Shown here: in pieces, positions 12,001 to 21,391 of the stretch
Layout: every line of letters starts with the position of its first letter
How positions within the stretch are numbered: position 1 is the first letter of the stretch
From: Haplosporangium gracile
Taxonomy: Eukaryota > Mortierellomycota > Mortierellomycetes > Mortierellales > Mortierellaceae
Assembly (NCBI GenBank): GCA_015499985.1
Contig: JAAAUF010000622.1
Location: 1 to 25,020 of the forward strand
Length of the DNA stretch: 25,020 nucleotides
Reading direction: 5' to 3'
The notes under the pieces: generated by a model
What the model was told of the DNA's origin: nothing
The model's database searches: none
What the model saw: the letters and a program-made list of their open reading frames with translations, nothing else
Made by a program: the position numbers and the translations under genes

Positions 12001-12593
12001 CGATGAACGTTCGAGATACCTGGTATGCTTCCAGCACACTTTCAGGACCTATCAATCAGTACGGAGAAGACTCGCCTTTTGCAGACATGCGAGCAGCAGG
12101 AGTAGGGTCACAAAACCGAACGGCGACTCTTGGGCGGAGCAATAGTAACCGGCGTCGAGGAACAGTAGATCGGGAGATGAGGTCGATATCGGGTGCAGCG
12201 CCAGCCAGTACACAGAGCCAAAGCAACTCTTCCAGTCCGAAGCACAGTTTGGCCGACTTGACATTGGAGCACGAGATTGATCCTTTGAGAAGTGGCGGCG
12301 GCGGCGTTGGTGGAGCCTTCAGAGGGTCGCCCAATGGATCAACTCATTCTTCATCAAGACCTGTTACTCACTCTCGTCAACAACAAGCCGCTGCCAACAC
12401 ATCTCCCAAGGAAGCTATAGCTATCGAACGATCAGCGCCTCGTGTCGCTTCGCCCGACCTCACCCTAACATTACCTTCCTGTGGTGCTGCTGAACCTTGT
12501 GGAGTAACAACGAACGAGAAACCCACCACTCTCTTTCCTGAGCCGCCCAAGGAGCCTGTAAAGGAGCTCCCTCATCCCCTCTTTGTAGAATAG
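9099..12593 (+). CDS. YMR1: Myotubularin-family phosphoinositide 3-phosphatase
   Basis: Likely dephosphorylates PI3P (and PI(3,5)P2) on endosomal and vacuolar membranes. Exons: 9099-9122 (8 codons), 9296-9397, 9706-9871, 9964-10124, 10246-10374, 10492-10795, 10891-12593, in total 2589 nt (862 aa). A PH-GRAM domain spans about 5-105 (GTLHLTAHHLIFFHP, then VWPLHIRCHNFIFVAL). The myotubularin catalytic domain runs about 130-520, with RIPALSYLHWNN, ASITRSSQPMVGL, and the P-loop HCSDGWDRT holding C345 and R351, an intact CX5R active site. The remaining roughly 300 residues (after about 560) are Ser/Pro/Gly-rich and look disordered; no FYVE domain is present. The downstream acceptor in intron 6 (10890) was chosen over CTGACAG at about 10852 because only it gives NKLVEALQEIDIKGS. 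The first exon is very short, so the start rests on frame and on IAKVNAVQLEKG. The symbol is by family analogy with yeast. Confidence 0.94.
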
Positions 12594-12739
12594 ACACATT
12601 ATCATCAACCTTCATCATCAACAACATCAACAGCAGAACCAATAACAAAGACATGGTGTGGATGTATATCAGGATGTTTTTTTCTTCTTTCAAATTTCCT
12701 TATCATGTGAGTAAAAAGCGGCATAGACAACCTTTGTTT

Positions 12740-14713
12740 TCAGCCATTCAACTTTTCGATGTACAGCTCCAACTACGAACAAGAATGAAATAGCAGTGGT
12801 TTGTGAAAAGAAGGTCAGTGTAAGCGTTACGACAAAAAGTACTGAACTGTCATAGTGCGCTATATTCTTACCTGGATGTCGGCGATATCGACAGTCTTGA
12901 CGGGTATGATTTTCCGCTGCTGAAGAGTTGGTTGAGTTGGAAGGGTTGCTGCTGATACCTTGATCTGCTCTTCGTGAGATGCTGGACTGATTGGCGACCA
13001 TGGAAAATCGGCCTATTTTGCGATCGAACAGAAGGTTATGTTTTAAGATTATGTTTTTAAAATTGCGGATAAAATTCATTTTTCTTTTTCTCATGGATAA
13101 TAGAAGGTACTTTACCTTAGATTCTAGTCCTGGGCCCTTGTTTTTCATTTCGACCACGATTGTGAATGAGCTCTCTAGAGATCATGGGTGCGTTGTAGTA
13201 GAAGCAGTGATTAGTTTGGTCACAATATTTAGGAACTTCATTTCAACCACTTTGTCATTTCTCACATTGTACGCTTTTTTTGTGATCTTTACCTGGAGTC
13301 AATGGAGTAAGGCGAGCGTCACAGATACTGATCTTCAGAAGCATGGCTCTTAGCATAGTCTCTAAATCTGTCGTCAGCTCAACTCGAGCTCCAAAGTGGG
13401 GTATCTCACGTTGTTGTCTTTCTACGCGGTGTTCATAGCCACTCCACTCTCCTGCGGTTTGAGCCGTTGCTAACGAAACCGCCGCATTTGCTGTGGCACC
13501 TTGCTTATCATGAGCAGCCCGAATCTTCCTCACAAGTGGCGCTTCATCATCATTATCTTCTTCTTTTTCTCCTTCTTTTTCTTCTTCTTCTTCTTCACAC
13601 TCCTCCTCTTCTTTGAAACCTTCTCCTTCCTCGCCTTCAGCATGATACTCTCGCTCGTCCCGCTCCTCCTCAGGCTCTTGCTCATTATCTCCGCCGTAGC
13701 CGTCATATTGGTCCTTCTCCAACCCATCATCGACTTCCACGTCCTCATCTTCAAAATCCTCTTCCAGCTCTTGGCGTTGATGTTCGATAGCCTTTCCCTT
13801 GCCTTTGTCTATTCTTGACACAATCGTCTCTGGCTGTTGATTCTGATCTTGGTGATGGGGATCGGGTTCACTATCAGCGTGCTCTGCCTGATGGTTGTCA
13901 ATTCCAAAGGGCATGAGTGATGGTGGTGCTAGTGTTTGCTGTGGTGGTTGTTGAACGATCTGAAGACGATCCTCAAAGGATTTGAGTACACTCATCTCAA
14001 ACACGAATCGATCAATCGGCCTTGTCGACGAATCCAACGTCACCACACATATTCTATGAATCGTGTCCTATCAAAAAAAAAAAAAAGTGCGACTGTGAGT
14101 AAATAACAAACGGATCAATAATGTTTGGAGGTAGCTTGTTGGTATGTTACGTACCTTAAGAAGCTCGGCTCGAAGAGAATAGACAATCTGCTGGATGTAT
14201 GTCTTTAGACCTGGGTGTCTTGCGGTTTTGATCGGGCAGCTGTACTTTTGTGTCGACTCAAATAATTCTATGTTGCTCAAACACAAGGAGATGATTAGAA
14301 CTACAACCGCTACCAATGCATTCGGATATAGACTTACATCTCTGGAAAGCGTTTCTTTTTACCTGGTGGATAGATACCTCGGACAAAAATGATCATATGA
14401 AACGCGACCTCCACTAACAATATATATAAAAAAAAGATAGAGAGAAACAAAGGAGTGAGAGGAATGGCGCGTATAGCTTTGATAAAGGCAACTCTGTCGG
14501 TATACTTCGTTCGTCTACAACATCGAGCTACGAAGGGGCTAACTCACGGAATTCTGCAATGACATCTGCAAGGACTGGAAAATAAACAAAAACGAAAGAA
14601 TTAGCCTTATCTTGTTCTGCTATTGACAGAGCTATCTTCTTTCAACAGCGGTCGTTATGTCATAACTTTCGGAGTGTTTATTGTTTACCTATGCTCCCGG
14701 TCTGCTCGTTCAT
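12740..14713 (-). CDS. REV7: REV7/MAD2L2 HORMA-domain protein with acidic insertion
   Basis: Accessory subunit of DNA polymerase zeta, acting in translesion synthesis; HORMA seatbelt proteins bind Rev3 and Rev1. Exons on minus: 14713-14689, 14574-14548, 14413-14363, 14267-14155, 14067-13293, 13174-13116, 13012-12872, 12772-12740. All introns are GT-AG, 87-134 bp, and the coding length is 1224 nt (407 aa). Seen in order: IVLADVIAEFLEVAFHMIIF, VRGIYPPELFE, TARHPGLKTYIQ, CVVTLDSSTRPIDRFVFE, MLRAMLLKISICDA, SSFTIVVEMK, ADFPW, and the C-terminal seatbelt IIPVKTVDIADIQLELYIEK. Residues about 113-305 are a Glu/Asp-rich insertion absent from the usual protein of about 210 aa; the rest (about 215 aa) matches the normal length. 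Stop codons 12593 and 12740 leave 146 bp to the convergent myotubularin gene. Confidence 0.92.
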
Positions 14714-14869
14714 GATGTTCTGCAAATGTGTCGAATGTAAAGAATGGATGTGTACCTGCAATGAATTTTTCAAAAAGTGCAATCCCTCAATTTAGACGTT
14801 TTTGCCACCAATTTGTATTTAATAGTGACTGCATGATTATTATTCTACATAGTCAAGGAAACAGGTTTT

Positions 14870-17411
14870 TTACTTGGCGAGACCAAGGTCCTTGGCGATC
14901 ATGGTGGCCGCAATGGGGTGGTAGAACGCTCTGTGCTTCTTGAACGTAGCTCTTGCCAGCTCCGCTCCATTCTTCGCCAGATAAAGTGCTCTATTGAAAA
15001 AGTTAAACAAGACAACATGAAGAAACATCGTTAGATCAAAGAATAGGATGTAAATCATAATCTGCCTTAACGTAGTGTAGTGAGCTAAGTTACCTCAGAA
15101 GTGATCGACAGAACCTAGTAGTTGCAGAGAAAGAAAAAAAACAAAAAAAGGACAAGAGTCAGGCACAAGTTGAAATATGAGTAGGTGATTCCAGGAATGC
15201 ATAAATAAGAGATAGACTTACTTCATGCGCCCCATGGTCGAGGCAAACTCAGCGACTTCAGGATACATCTTCTCGTAGTTGGCCTTGAGGCAGATCATGT
15301 GCCAGCGGAACTTAATCTCTGCATTCCGGACCTGGGTCAGTCCATAGGTCTGGTCCATCAATTCCAAGTGCGAGTGGGGCAAGCTGTCCAGCTCAGAGAC
15401 ACGTTCCAAAAAGACAACCTTCTGGGTAGGCGAGAACTCCTCAATGTCCTTGGGCGAAAACTCGGTGGGCTTCTCGACAGTGCGAGAGTGGTCCCACTTC
15501 TTGCAGAGGCAATTGCAGGCCTTGGCGAGGGTATCATCAAATTTGTTCTCGACGGGAGGCTAAGAAGAGCAAAAAAGAATTTTGGCGGAGGTTGATAAAT
15601 CGAAAATGTACATTAGGAATATAGAAGCAGAAAAGGCCACATATATAGTAAGATACATATCCTTGCACGACCATCCTAGATCTGTTCCAAAACTCTCATA
15701 GACTCCAAAGACTCTAAAGGGTACACATACCATGCCGGTGCCGGCGAGCCAGGCCTCCCAGTCAACCTTGTTCAAGAGGTCAACCTTCTTCTGCCCAAAG
15801 TTCTTCTCCATGAACGTGTACAAGAAAGCCTTCCAATCGTCGGTGTTGATCGAGCGACCAGCAAACTCCTGAACGTGAGATCTAACATAGGGCTCAAAAA
15901 CCTCAGGGCCACCCAAGTGCTTCTCAAGGTAATAAAGCAAGTTAAATCCCTTCTCTATTTGAAGGAAGCAAAGAGGGATGCTTTGTGTAAGAAAAGTTGT
16001 CATTAACAAAGAAATTACAAACAGCTTGAATATCCCAGTGTCGTTTACCATAGGGAATCGAGGAGAAGGCATCATCGGGATCCTCGCCACGGAGGCAGGG
16101 GCGGAGAGCGGTGAAGGGGTGATCCTTGCCGTAGATCTCAACACTCTCAACCATGGCCTTGTGTCCAATGATGGCGCTGAACTCGGCGTGCTCCTTGCCC
16201 TGCATGCGGCCCAAGATCTTGCGCTCAACAAAGACAGTGAATCCCTCGTTCAACCTAATACACGGCGCAAGATGTTGTTGGTATTATTAGCAAGGAAACA
16301 AATAAACAAACCCCAAAACAGCCGCGTATTTCATTTTTCCACGAGATTCTTTTAGGTTATTTTCCCATGCTTACCAGAAGTGCTCCCAGTTTTCAGTTGT
16401 GACCAAGTTGCCCATCCAGCTGTGAGCAATCTCGTGGGCAACGACATCGACCAAGGAACGGTCTCCAGCCAAGAGCGAGGGGGTAACAAAGGTCAAGCAA
16501 GGGTTCTCCATACCACCGTAAGGGAACGAGGCAGGGAGGACCAAGAGATCATAGCGACCCCAATCGTAGGGTGTCAAGAGCTCTTCACCAGTGCGAATGA
16601 AGGACTCGGTGTCGACAAATTCCCATGCAGCAGCCTCAATGACCTCGGGTTCAGTCCAGACAGTCGAGCGAGGTCCAATCTCACGACCCTCGAGGTTACC
16701 GACAGCGAGGGCGATCAAGTACGAGGGCATGCGGGTCTTTTGGTGGAACTTGTAGGTGGTGGTGCCGTTGGCTTGTTTCTCCTCTCCAGTGGGAACGGCA
16801 GACATGACGGCACGGAGGGGGGCGTTGATATTGGCGCTGTAGGTCAACTTGATCGAGGGGCTGTCCTGGCAAGGAACCATGGAGCGGGCGTGAATGGCCT
16901 GGCACTGGGTGAAGAGGTAAGGGTGCTTCTTGCCAACAGTCTGGCTAGGCTCGAGCCATTGGCAGGCAGTGCACTCCTCAGTAGTGGCATAATCGATAAC
17001 GACCTTGGCCTTGTCGCCCTTGGCAAGAGTCTTGTCCAACTCGATGGTCAAGGCAGAGCCGTACTTTTCATGACGGTCAGCCAAAGTGTACTAATATGGG
17101 GATAGAGTCGTATGAGATCAGAAAAATGGCAATTCGATTGCGATTGGCCATTTACTTTTTGTGTAGTCGCGTTTTTTTTCCCTTCATTCCTTTTCCTTTA
17201 CCTTGAGGAGAGCGCCATCAAGGGTTACAGAGCGGATGGCGAGGAAGCTGGTGTCGAGGATGAGTTTAGAGACGTTGTCGGCGATGGCCTCGATGTCGAG
17301 CTCAACTGATCCGGCGAGGGTCTTTGCGACAAAGTCGACGGCGAGGTTGAGGTGGATGTGGGAGGTTTTGACTTCGTCGAGGTTCGACTGGGAGTTGGGG
17401 TCGTATGCCAT
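14870..17411 (-). CDS. LAP2: Leukotriene A-4 hydrolase-type M1 zinc aminopeptidase
   Basis: Cytosolic bifunctional aminopeptidase/epoxide hydrolase family; fungal members act mainly as aminopeptidases. Exons on minus: 17411-17202, 17090-16375, 16254-16049, 15954-15731, 15559-15222, 15114-15094 (21 nt) and 14990-14870, in total 1836 nt (611 aa), the same length as human LTA4H. The N-terminal beta domain is followed by the substrate-binding motif GGMEN (262-266). The zinc site HEIAH is at 289-293, with third ligand E312 in WLNEGF. Later come [22 protein letters not shown] and a C-terminal helical domain with IRFRW-like EIKFRWHMICLK. The exon 4-5 join gives LAGTGMPPVENKFDD and the 21-nt exon gives KFCRSLLR; both are frame-perfect. 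The stop lies 156 bp from the REV7 start, so the 3' UTR and REV7 promoter share sequence. The symbol follows the yeast orthologue; confidence in the symbol is lower than in the family. Confidence 0.95.
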
Positions 17412-17838
17412 CGTGTAAGAAGAGTGATGTATGAAGGTATGAGGGGGTGTTGGAGAAGAAAAAAGAAAAGAAGAAAAAGAAAAAAGAAGAGAAAAAGAAG
17501 AAAACAAAATTATGTTCTTTTTTCTTTCTCTGCAGGGAACCAAAGGCGTGCTTGGGAAGAGATCCGAAAGGGGGTTTGTTTGTTGAACTGGGTCCAGTCC
17601 TCCTTTCTCTTCCCTTCAAGTGAAGACAACTGATCGTACCCACGTCGTCGTCGGGTGTTGAAGTTCAGGGGCTGCTAGTTGCTTGCCAAATCAAGAAGGC
17701 TTCTCTTTTCCCAGGGAGAGCAATTGGAGGCCACCGTCCAGGGGGAGGGAAACGAGAGCTGAGCCCCACCCATCCCCCGTGAGAAAAATGAAACGTGACA
17801 TGATGCCATGGACAAAGGTTCGTACACTGTACTGTACA
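17412..17838. other. Upstream region of the aminopeptidase gene
   Basis: On the aminopeptidase strand the leader (about 17455-17510) is an almost uninterrupted C/T tract, seen as A/G on the plus strand, as in many fungal core promoters. No gene is supported here. The interval ends at the MITE-like element. Confidence 0.5.
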
Positions 17839-17844
17839 GTACAG
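17827..17844. repeat. Perfect 18-bp palindrome
   Basis: The sequence CTGTACTGTACAGTACAG equals its own reverse complement. It overlaps the left end of the MITE-like element at 17839 and contains nested TA/TACAG units, which would fit nested target sites of Tc1/mariner-type ends, or a dimeric binding site. Confidence 0.8.
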
Positions 17845-18122
17845 CGTGGTTCCAAATGTTTTGCGATCTTAACAAATTATTGTCCATGAGAAGTAGCATG
17901 ACTTTTTCATTCACATTTTTTTTGCACCCATATTATCTCAAGGACGAGATTATCGTCATGGTGCACACCTTATGGAGCCAAGGTCCCCCAGTCGATGAAT
18001 GATGATGATAACAGATAAAAACAATGAGTGTATGAAGTAGCTCATTCAAAAAAGCGCATTTTTCTCAGCGCTTTTCTCAGGGGATTCACGCGTAATACTT
18101 TTTTGTTCTAAAACTTTTGTAC
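17839..18122 (+). mobile_element. MITE-like element, copy A
   Basis: About 284 bp with no coding capacity. It begins GTACAGCGTGGTTCCAAATG and ends with an inverted, diverged version (AAAACTTTTGTAC at 18111-18122, reverse reading GTACAAAAGTTTT). Its reverse-complement relative at 22799-23026 shares several blocks in the same order: GTACAGCG-GGTTCCAA, GACTTTTTCATTCACATTTT, CATATTATCT-AAG, GTCATGGTG-ACACCT, and AGCGCTTTTC followed by a CACGC block. The TACAG-type ends suggest a non-autonomous Tc1/mariner derivative; that class assignment is inference. Confidence 0.65.
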
Positions 18123-18123
18123 A

Positions 18124-18335
18124 TTATTTACATATTACAATTTTTGTTTTCCTGTCCTCCATGTCGTCAAAGTCATGAAGCTCAAGTTGGAGCTGGGAAA
18201 AGGGCAAGACATCGAATGTGGTTCACCGTTCATCATGTCGTTGAGGGTACCAAATGCGCTGTTGTTAATGTCTACCTTGAACACGTTGATCCATTCGAGT
18301 CCGTTCCGGGCATCATGCTTGTTGAAGATTGGAAG
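18124..18335 (-). other. Possible terminal coding exons of an unrecognised gene
   Basis: On the minus strand a frame reads LPIFNKHDARNGLEWINVFK. It can be spliced at a GTAGAC donor just after this segment (about 18273) to an acceptor TTTTCCCAG (about 18191). The second exon reads LQLELHDFDDMEDRKTKIV and ends at a TAA at 18126-18124. The join is phase 0 and leaves an intron of about 83 bp. The unspliced frame also stays open for about 70 codons. I find no family, and no firm upstream exon; it may be a fragment of the neighbouring broken gene. Confidence 0.25.
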
Positions 18336-18373
18336 TTTGATATGTTATATTGGGTAAAGGTTGTTGCTGTTTA

Positions 18374-19798
18374 GGTAGAGAGAGAATCTGGGAGCCAGCT
18401 CGATACACCTTCCAATCCGTCAAAAACATTCTCGTCAACGAGCATAGACTGACCCCACTGAGAGGGATCGCCAATAGAGTAGACCCCAAAGACTCTAAAC
18501 GGCTGTATCACATTTTTCCGGAGGTTCTCTTTGCAATACTTGACTCCACAGGCGCGGCTCTGGCGAATGTAGCTGAGGTATTGTTGGTACTTGAGTTGTG
18601 GTGCGCTTGTTTTTGCTGCTGCCGCTTGTTCCTGCTCCTGATTCCTGCAAGGTGTCGTTCCCAGGTCTGCCAGGTGTCCCAGTAATAATCCGAGATGAGG
18701 TCGCGGAAGGCCAAGTAGACGTCCGAAGAAACGTTGTTCTCGCAACTGGCCAGTCCGCACTGGGAGCCCAATCCAATAACTGCCTGACGAAAGCAGATGG
18801 GTGCATCCTGAGGTGCAAGTGTTTGAAACTCGGTCATGAGCTCGTCCTGATCGACCACCAGTTCGTATCCTGTTTGGAAGACGTGGCGCATCTCCCATTT
18901 CCCTTGGTGTCTATGATTGACAAACGATTGTGCCCTGAATGTCCAAGAGTCCTTTGTCCCGTTGAAGCGCTTTGTCGTACTAACAGGGATAGAGTGATGA
19001 TTTTATTGCGTTAGTGTATTACCAGAACAAATATAGAAAAGTTACCCGTAGAGCATCATATTGAAAAATGTCTCCAGTACCTGTAGAGTGGCATCATGCC
19101 ATTGTACAGCCAATGAAAAAAGTGATCAGGCACAACAAGCCCATGGACAAAGAGAAGCTCGTCAATATAGTGAGCCTGTAACGCCTTGCCTCCTGAACGC
19201 TCCACCCTTGGTCGCCAGTAAAAGTCTATGCTCGCATCTGCGCCGAGCAAGTTGATTTCGGGCATTGACTTCGGAAACCATTCATTGCTCCTGATAAAAA
19301 CGCCTACAAAAGGTAAAAAAAGGAGAGTGATAATCAGATCATTTAAATTAGTGGCGCCTGATGTTGGGCATTTTTTTTCGTTGCTGTCGCTCAACTTTTT
19401 AGGACGAAAGGGTGTGATTGGCATCCTGCTGTGCTTTCTTTTTACCTTTGCGGTCAACGCATAAGTTTTGGACGACACACTGACGGGATCGTCTATTCTT
19501 GCTAGAGTCTTTTTCGTTGACGGGCAGGTTATCATCGGTACAAGTCCAGATAGCGTCTGGGACTTCAGTGGGTCGAGCGACTGTGGATGGTCTTTAGCGG
19601 TTGTTGTGCTCCAAGAACGGCCTGCCTTTGTTGTCGACATTGTTGTTGTATTGAGATAAGTGGCGTAAATCAAGGGTTTGGAGAAAGAGAATAAGAAAGA
19701 TACCGACAAAAATGGGGAGCGTGAGAGAGAAACTTCATGGCGAGGAAGTTCTTGAGCATCTTGAGGTGTGAAGTCAGGGATGTCTTTTGAGCATTCAT
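18374..19798 (-). pseudogene. GT61-like glycosyltransferase, truncated and probably broken
   Basis: Recognisable segments: CVVQNLCVDRKGVFIRSNEW, YIDELLFVHGLVVPDHFFHW, LYNGMMPLYSTTKRFNGTKD, DAPICFRQAVIGLGSQCGLA and VYLAFRDLISDYYW. These resemble fungal family 61 (DUF563/EOGT-like) transferases. Introns 19445-19304 and 19080-18980 (with a CACTAAC branch) are frame-perfect. Two problems appear upstream. The ATG at 19798 leads into MLKNFLAMKFLSHAP, while a membrane anchor, IFVGIFLILFLQTLDLRHLS, lies in another frame after a CCCC run (19714-19717). In that anchor frame a TAA occurs at 19596-19594. A lesion-free model exists if 19707-19581 is an intron with a weak GTCGGT donor; it loses the anchor and gives 306 aa ending at 18508. 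Downstream, an Ala/Gln-rich frame (QEQEQAAAAKTSAPQLKYQQ) is out of phase from about 18645, and the usual C-terminal catalytic half is missing. I favour a decayed gene. Sequencing error cannot be excluded. Confidence 0.6.
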
Positions 19799-20135
19799 GA
19801 ATGAGATGAAGAGAAGAAGGGAAGAGGGAGGTGAGGGATGATGAGAGAGAAGAAGAAGTGGACAGACAAATAAACCCAGCCAAGAGCGAGTGCGACAAGA
19901 AGATGGAGAAAGGGAAGATGTTTTGCTGGTTTACAACAAAGCAAGGGCGTGGGAACACGGACGATCGGCTCTGGATGACCCAGGTAACAATTGGGCTGCA
20001 GCACCAAAGCTGTGGAACGGGATGGTGGCTTAGAGAAAGTCCATTTGAGCGACGAGCGCGAGAGATTTGTAGACTTGTTCACTCTTTTTTTTTTGTGACC
20101 CTAAGCACAACGACGACGACTCCGGGCTTACAACA
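19799..20135. other. Divergent intergenic region upstream of KAE1
   Basis: This 337-bp interval lies between the broken glycosyltransferase gene and KAE1, whose starts face away from each other. The left half is purine-rich on the plus strand (19801-19860). A T run (20087-20095) precedes KAE1. No gene or clear TATA box is seen. Confidence 0.5.
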
Positions 20136-21391
20136 ATGATCGCACTTGGACTCGAAGGAAGCGCAAACAAGTTGGGCGTCGGCCTGATTCGCCACGACAT
20201 GACAACAACCCCTCCCACCGTCACAATCCTCGCCAATCTCAGACACACCTACCACCCTCCACCGGGTGAGGGATTCTTACCCAAGGACACTGCCCAACAT
20301 CACCGCAGCCATATTCTTCAACTGGTCAAGGATGCCATGGCCGAAGGCAACATCACACCCAAAGACATTAGCGTTATTTGTTTCACCAAGGGTCCCGGTA
20401 TGGGTGGACCCCTGACCAGTGTTGCGACCGTTGCTAGGACCCTGGCCTTGATGTGGAACAAGGAGCTCGTTGGCGTCAACCACTGTGTTGGACGTAAGTT
20501 CATTTTTTCATCATTGACTCCTTGCTGGTATAGAAAATGAGGACTGTGAAATAGAAGAACTCATAAAATACTGTACCTTGGTTGAACATTAGATATTGAA
20601 ATGGGAAGGCAGATCACGGGAGCAGAAAACCCCGTTGTGCTGTATGTGTCAGGAGGAAACACACAGGTCATTGCATATGCCGAGAAGCGGTACAGGATCT
20701 TCGGAGAGGCACTAGATATTGCTGTAGGAAACTGTCTGGATCGTTTTGCGAGAGTTCTTAACCTACCCAACGACCCTGCCCCCGGTTATAACATTGAGCA
20801 GTTGGCCAAGACGTAAGAACTTTTTTTTTCTTGCTGTTACTTTACATTTTGTGAAGAATGATGACAAGTGCAAAAAAGCAAACGCGAACACGGTTTCGCG
20901 ATGCTTACCTAATATATTTCATTTTATTGGACAATAATAGAGGAACAAAGTTGCTGGATCTTCCGTATACAGTCAAGGGTATGGACGTATCATTCAGTGG
21001 AGTGTTGACGTACATCGAGACCAACGCACCTGCACTCCTAGCCTCTGGAGAATATACTGCCGCCGATCTGTGTTTCTCACTCCAAGAAACCGTATTTGCA
21101 ATGTTGGTCGAGACAACAGAGCGAGCCATGGCACATATTGGATCCAAGGAAGTGTTAATTGTTGGTGGTGTAGGCTGTAATAAGAGGCTACAAGAGATGA
21201 TGGACCAGATGGCGAGCCAACGTGACGGAAAAGTCTTTGCGACAGATGAGCGATTTTGTATTGACAACGGGATCATGATTGCACAGGCTGGGATCTTGGC
21301 CTACCAGACTGGGTACACGACCCCCCTTGAGAAGACTTGGTGCACCCAGCGGTTCAGGACAGATGAAGTTTTTGTTGCCTGGAGGGAATAA
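20136..21391 (+). CDS. KAE1: KEOPS tRNA N6-threonylcarbamoyltransferase Kae1/OSGEP
   Basis: Catalytic subunit of the KEOPS complex. It transfers threonylcarbamoyl from TC-AMP to A37 of ANN-decoding tRNAs to make t6A. Exons: 20136-20493, 20593-20812 and 20941-21391, in total 1029 nt (342 aa), the usual cytosolic length (about 335). The start [17 protein letters not shown] is the conserved ASKHA-fold N-terminus, and no mitochondrial presequence precedes it, unlike Qri7. The metal ligands are H116 and H120 in NHCVGHIEMGRQ; the H120 codon is split by intron 1. The third ligand is D301 in [12 protein letters not shown]. The nucleotide-binding [12 protein letters not shown] and DVSFSG segments are intact. 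Intron 2 rejoins as [19 protein letters not shown]. An AATAAA lies 27 bp after the stop (21418-21423). Confidence 0.97.

Noticed and set aside
13501..13818. A plus-strand frame rich in Phe and Leu that looks like a membrane protein
   Set aside because: It is antisense to the Glu-rich insertion of REV7; CTT/TTC repeats force Phe/Leu.
16380..17105. A 241-codon open frame on the plus strand inside the aminopeptidase gene
   Set aside because: It is antisense to a conserved exon with the zinc site and has no recognisable domain; it is a composition shadow.
19056..19081. A 1-nt frameshift after LYNGMMPLY in the GT61-like gene
   Set aside because: A GTACTG donor and CTGTTAG acceptor with a CACTAAC branch rejoin the sequence as PLYSTTKRFNGTKDSW without any lesion.
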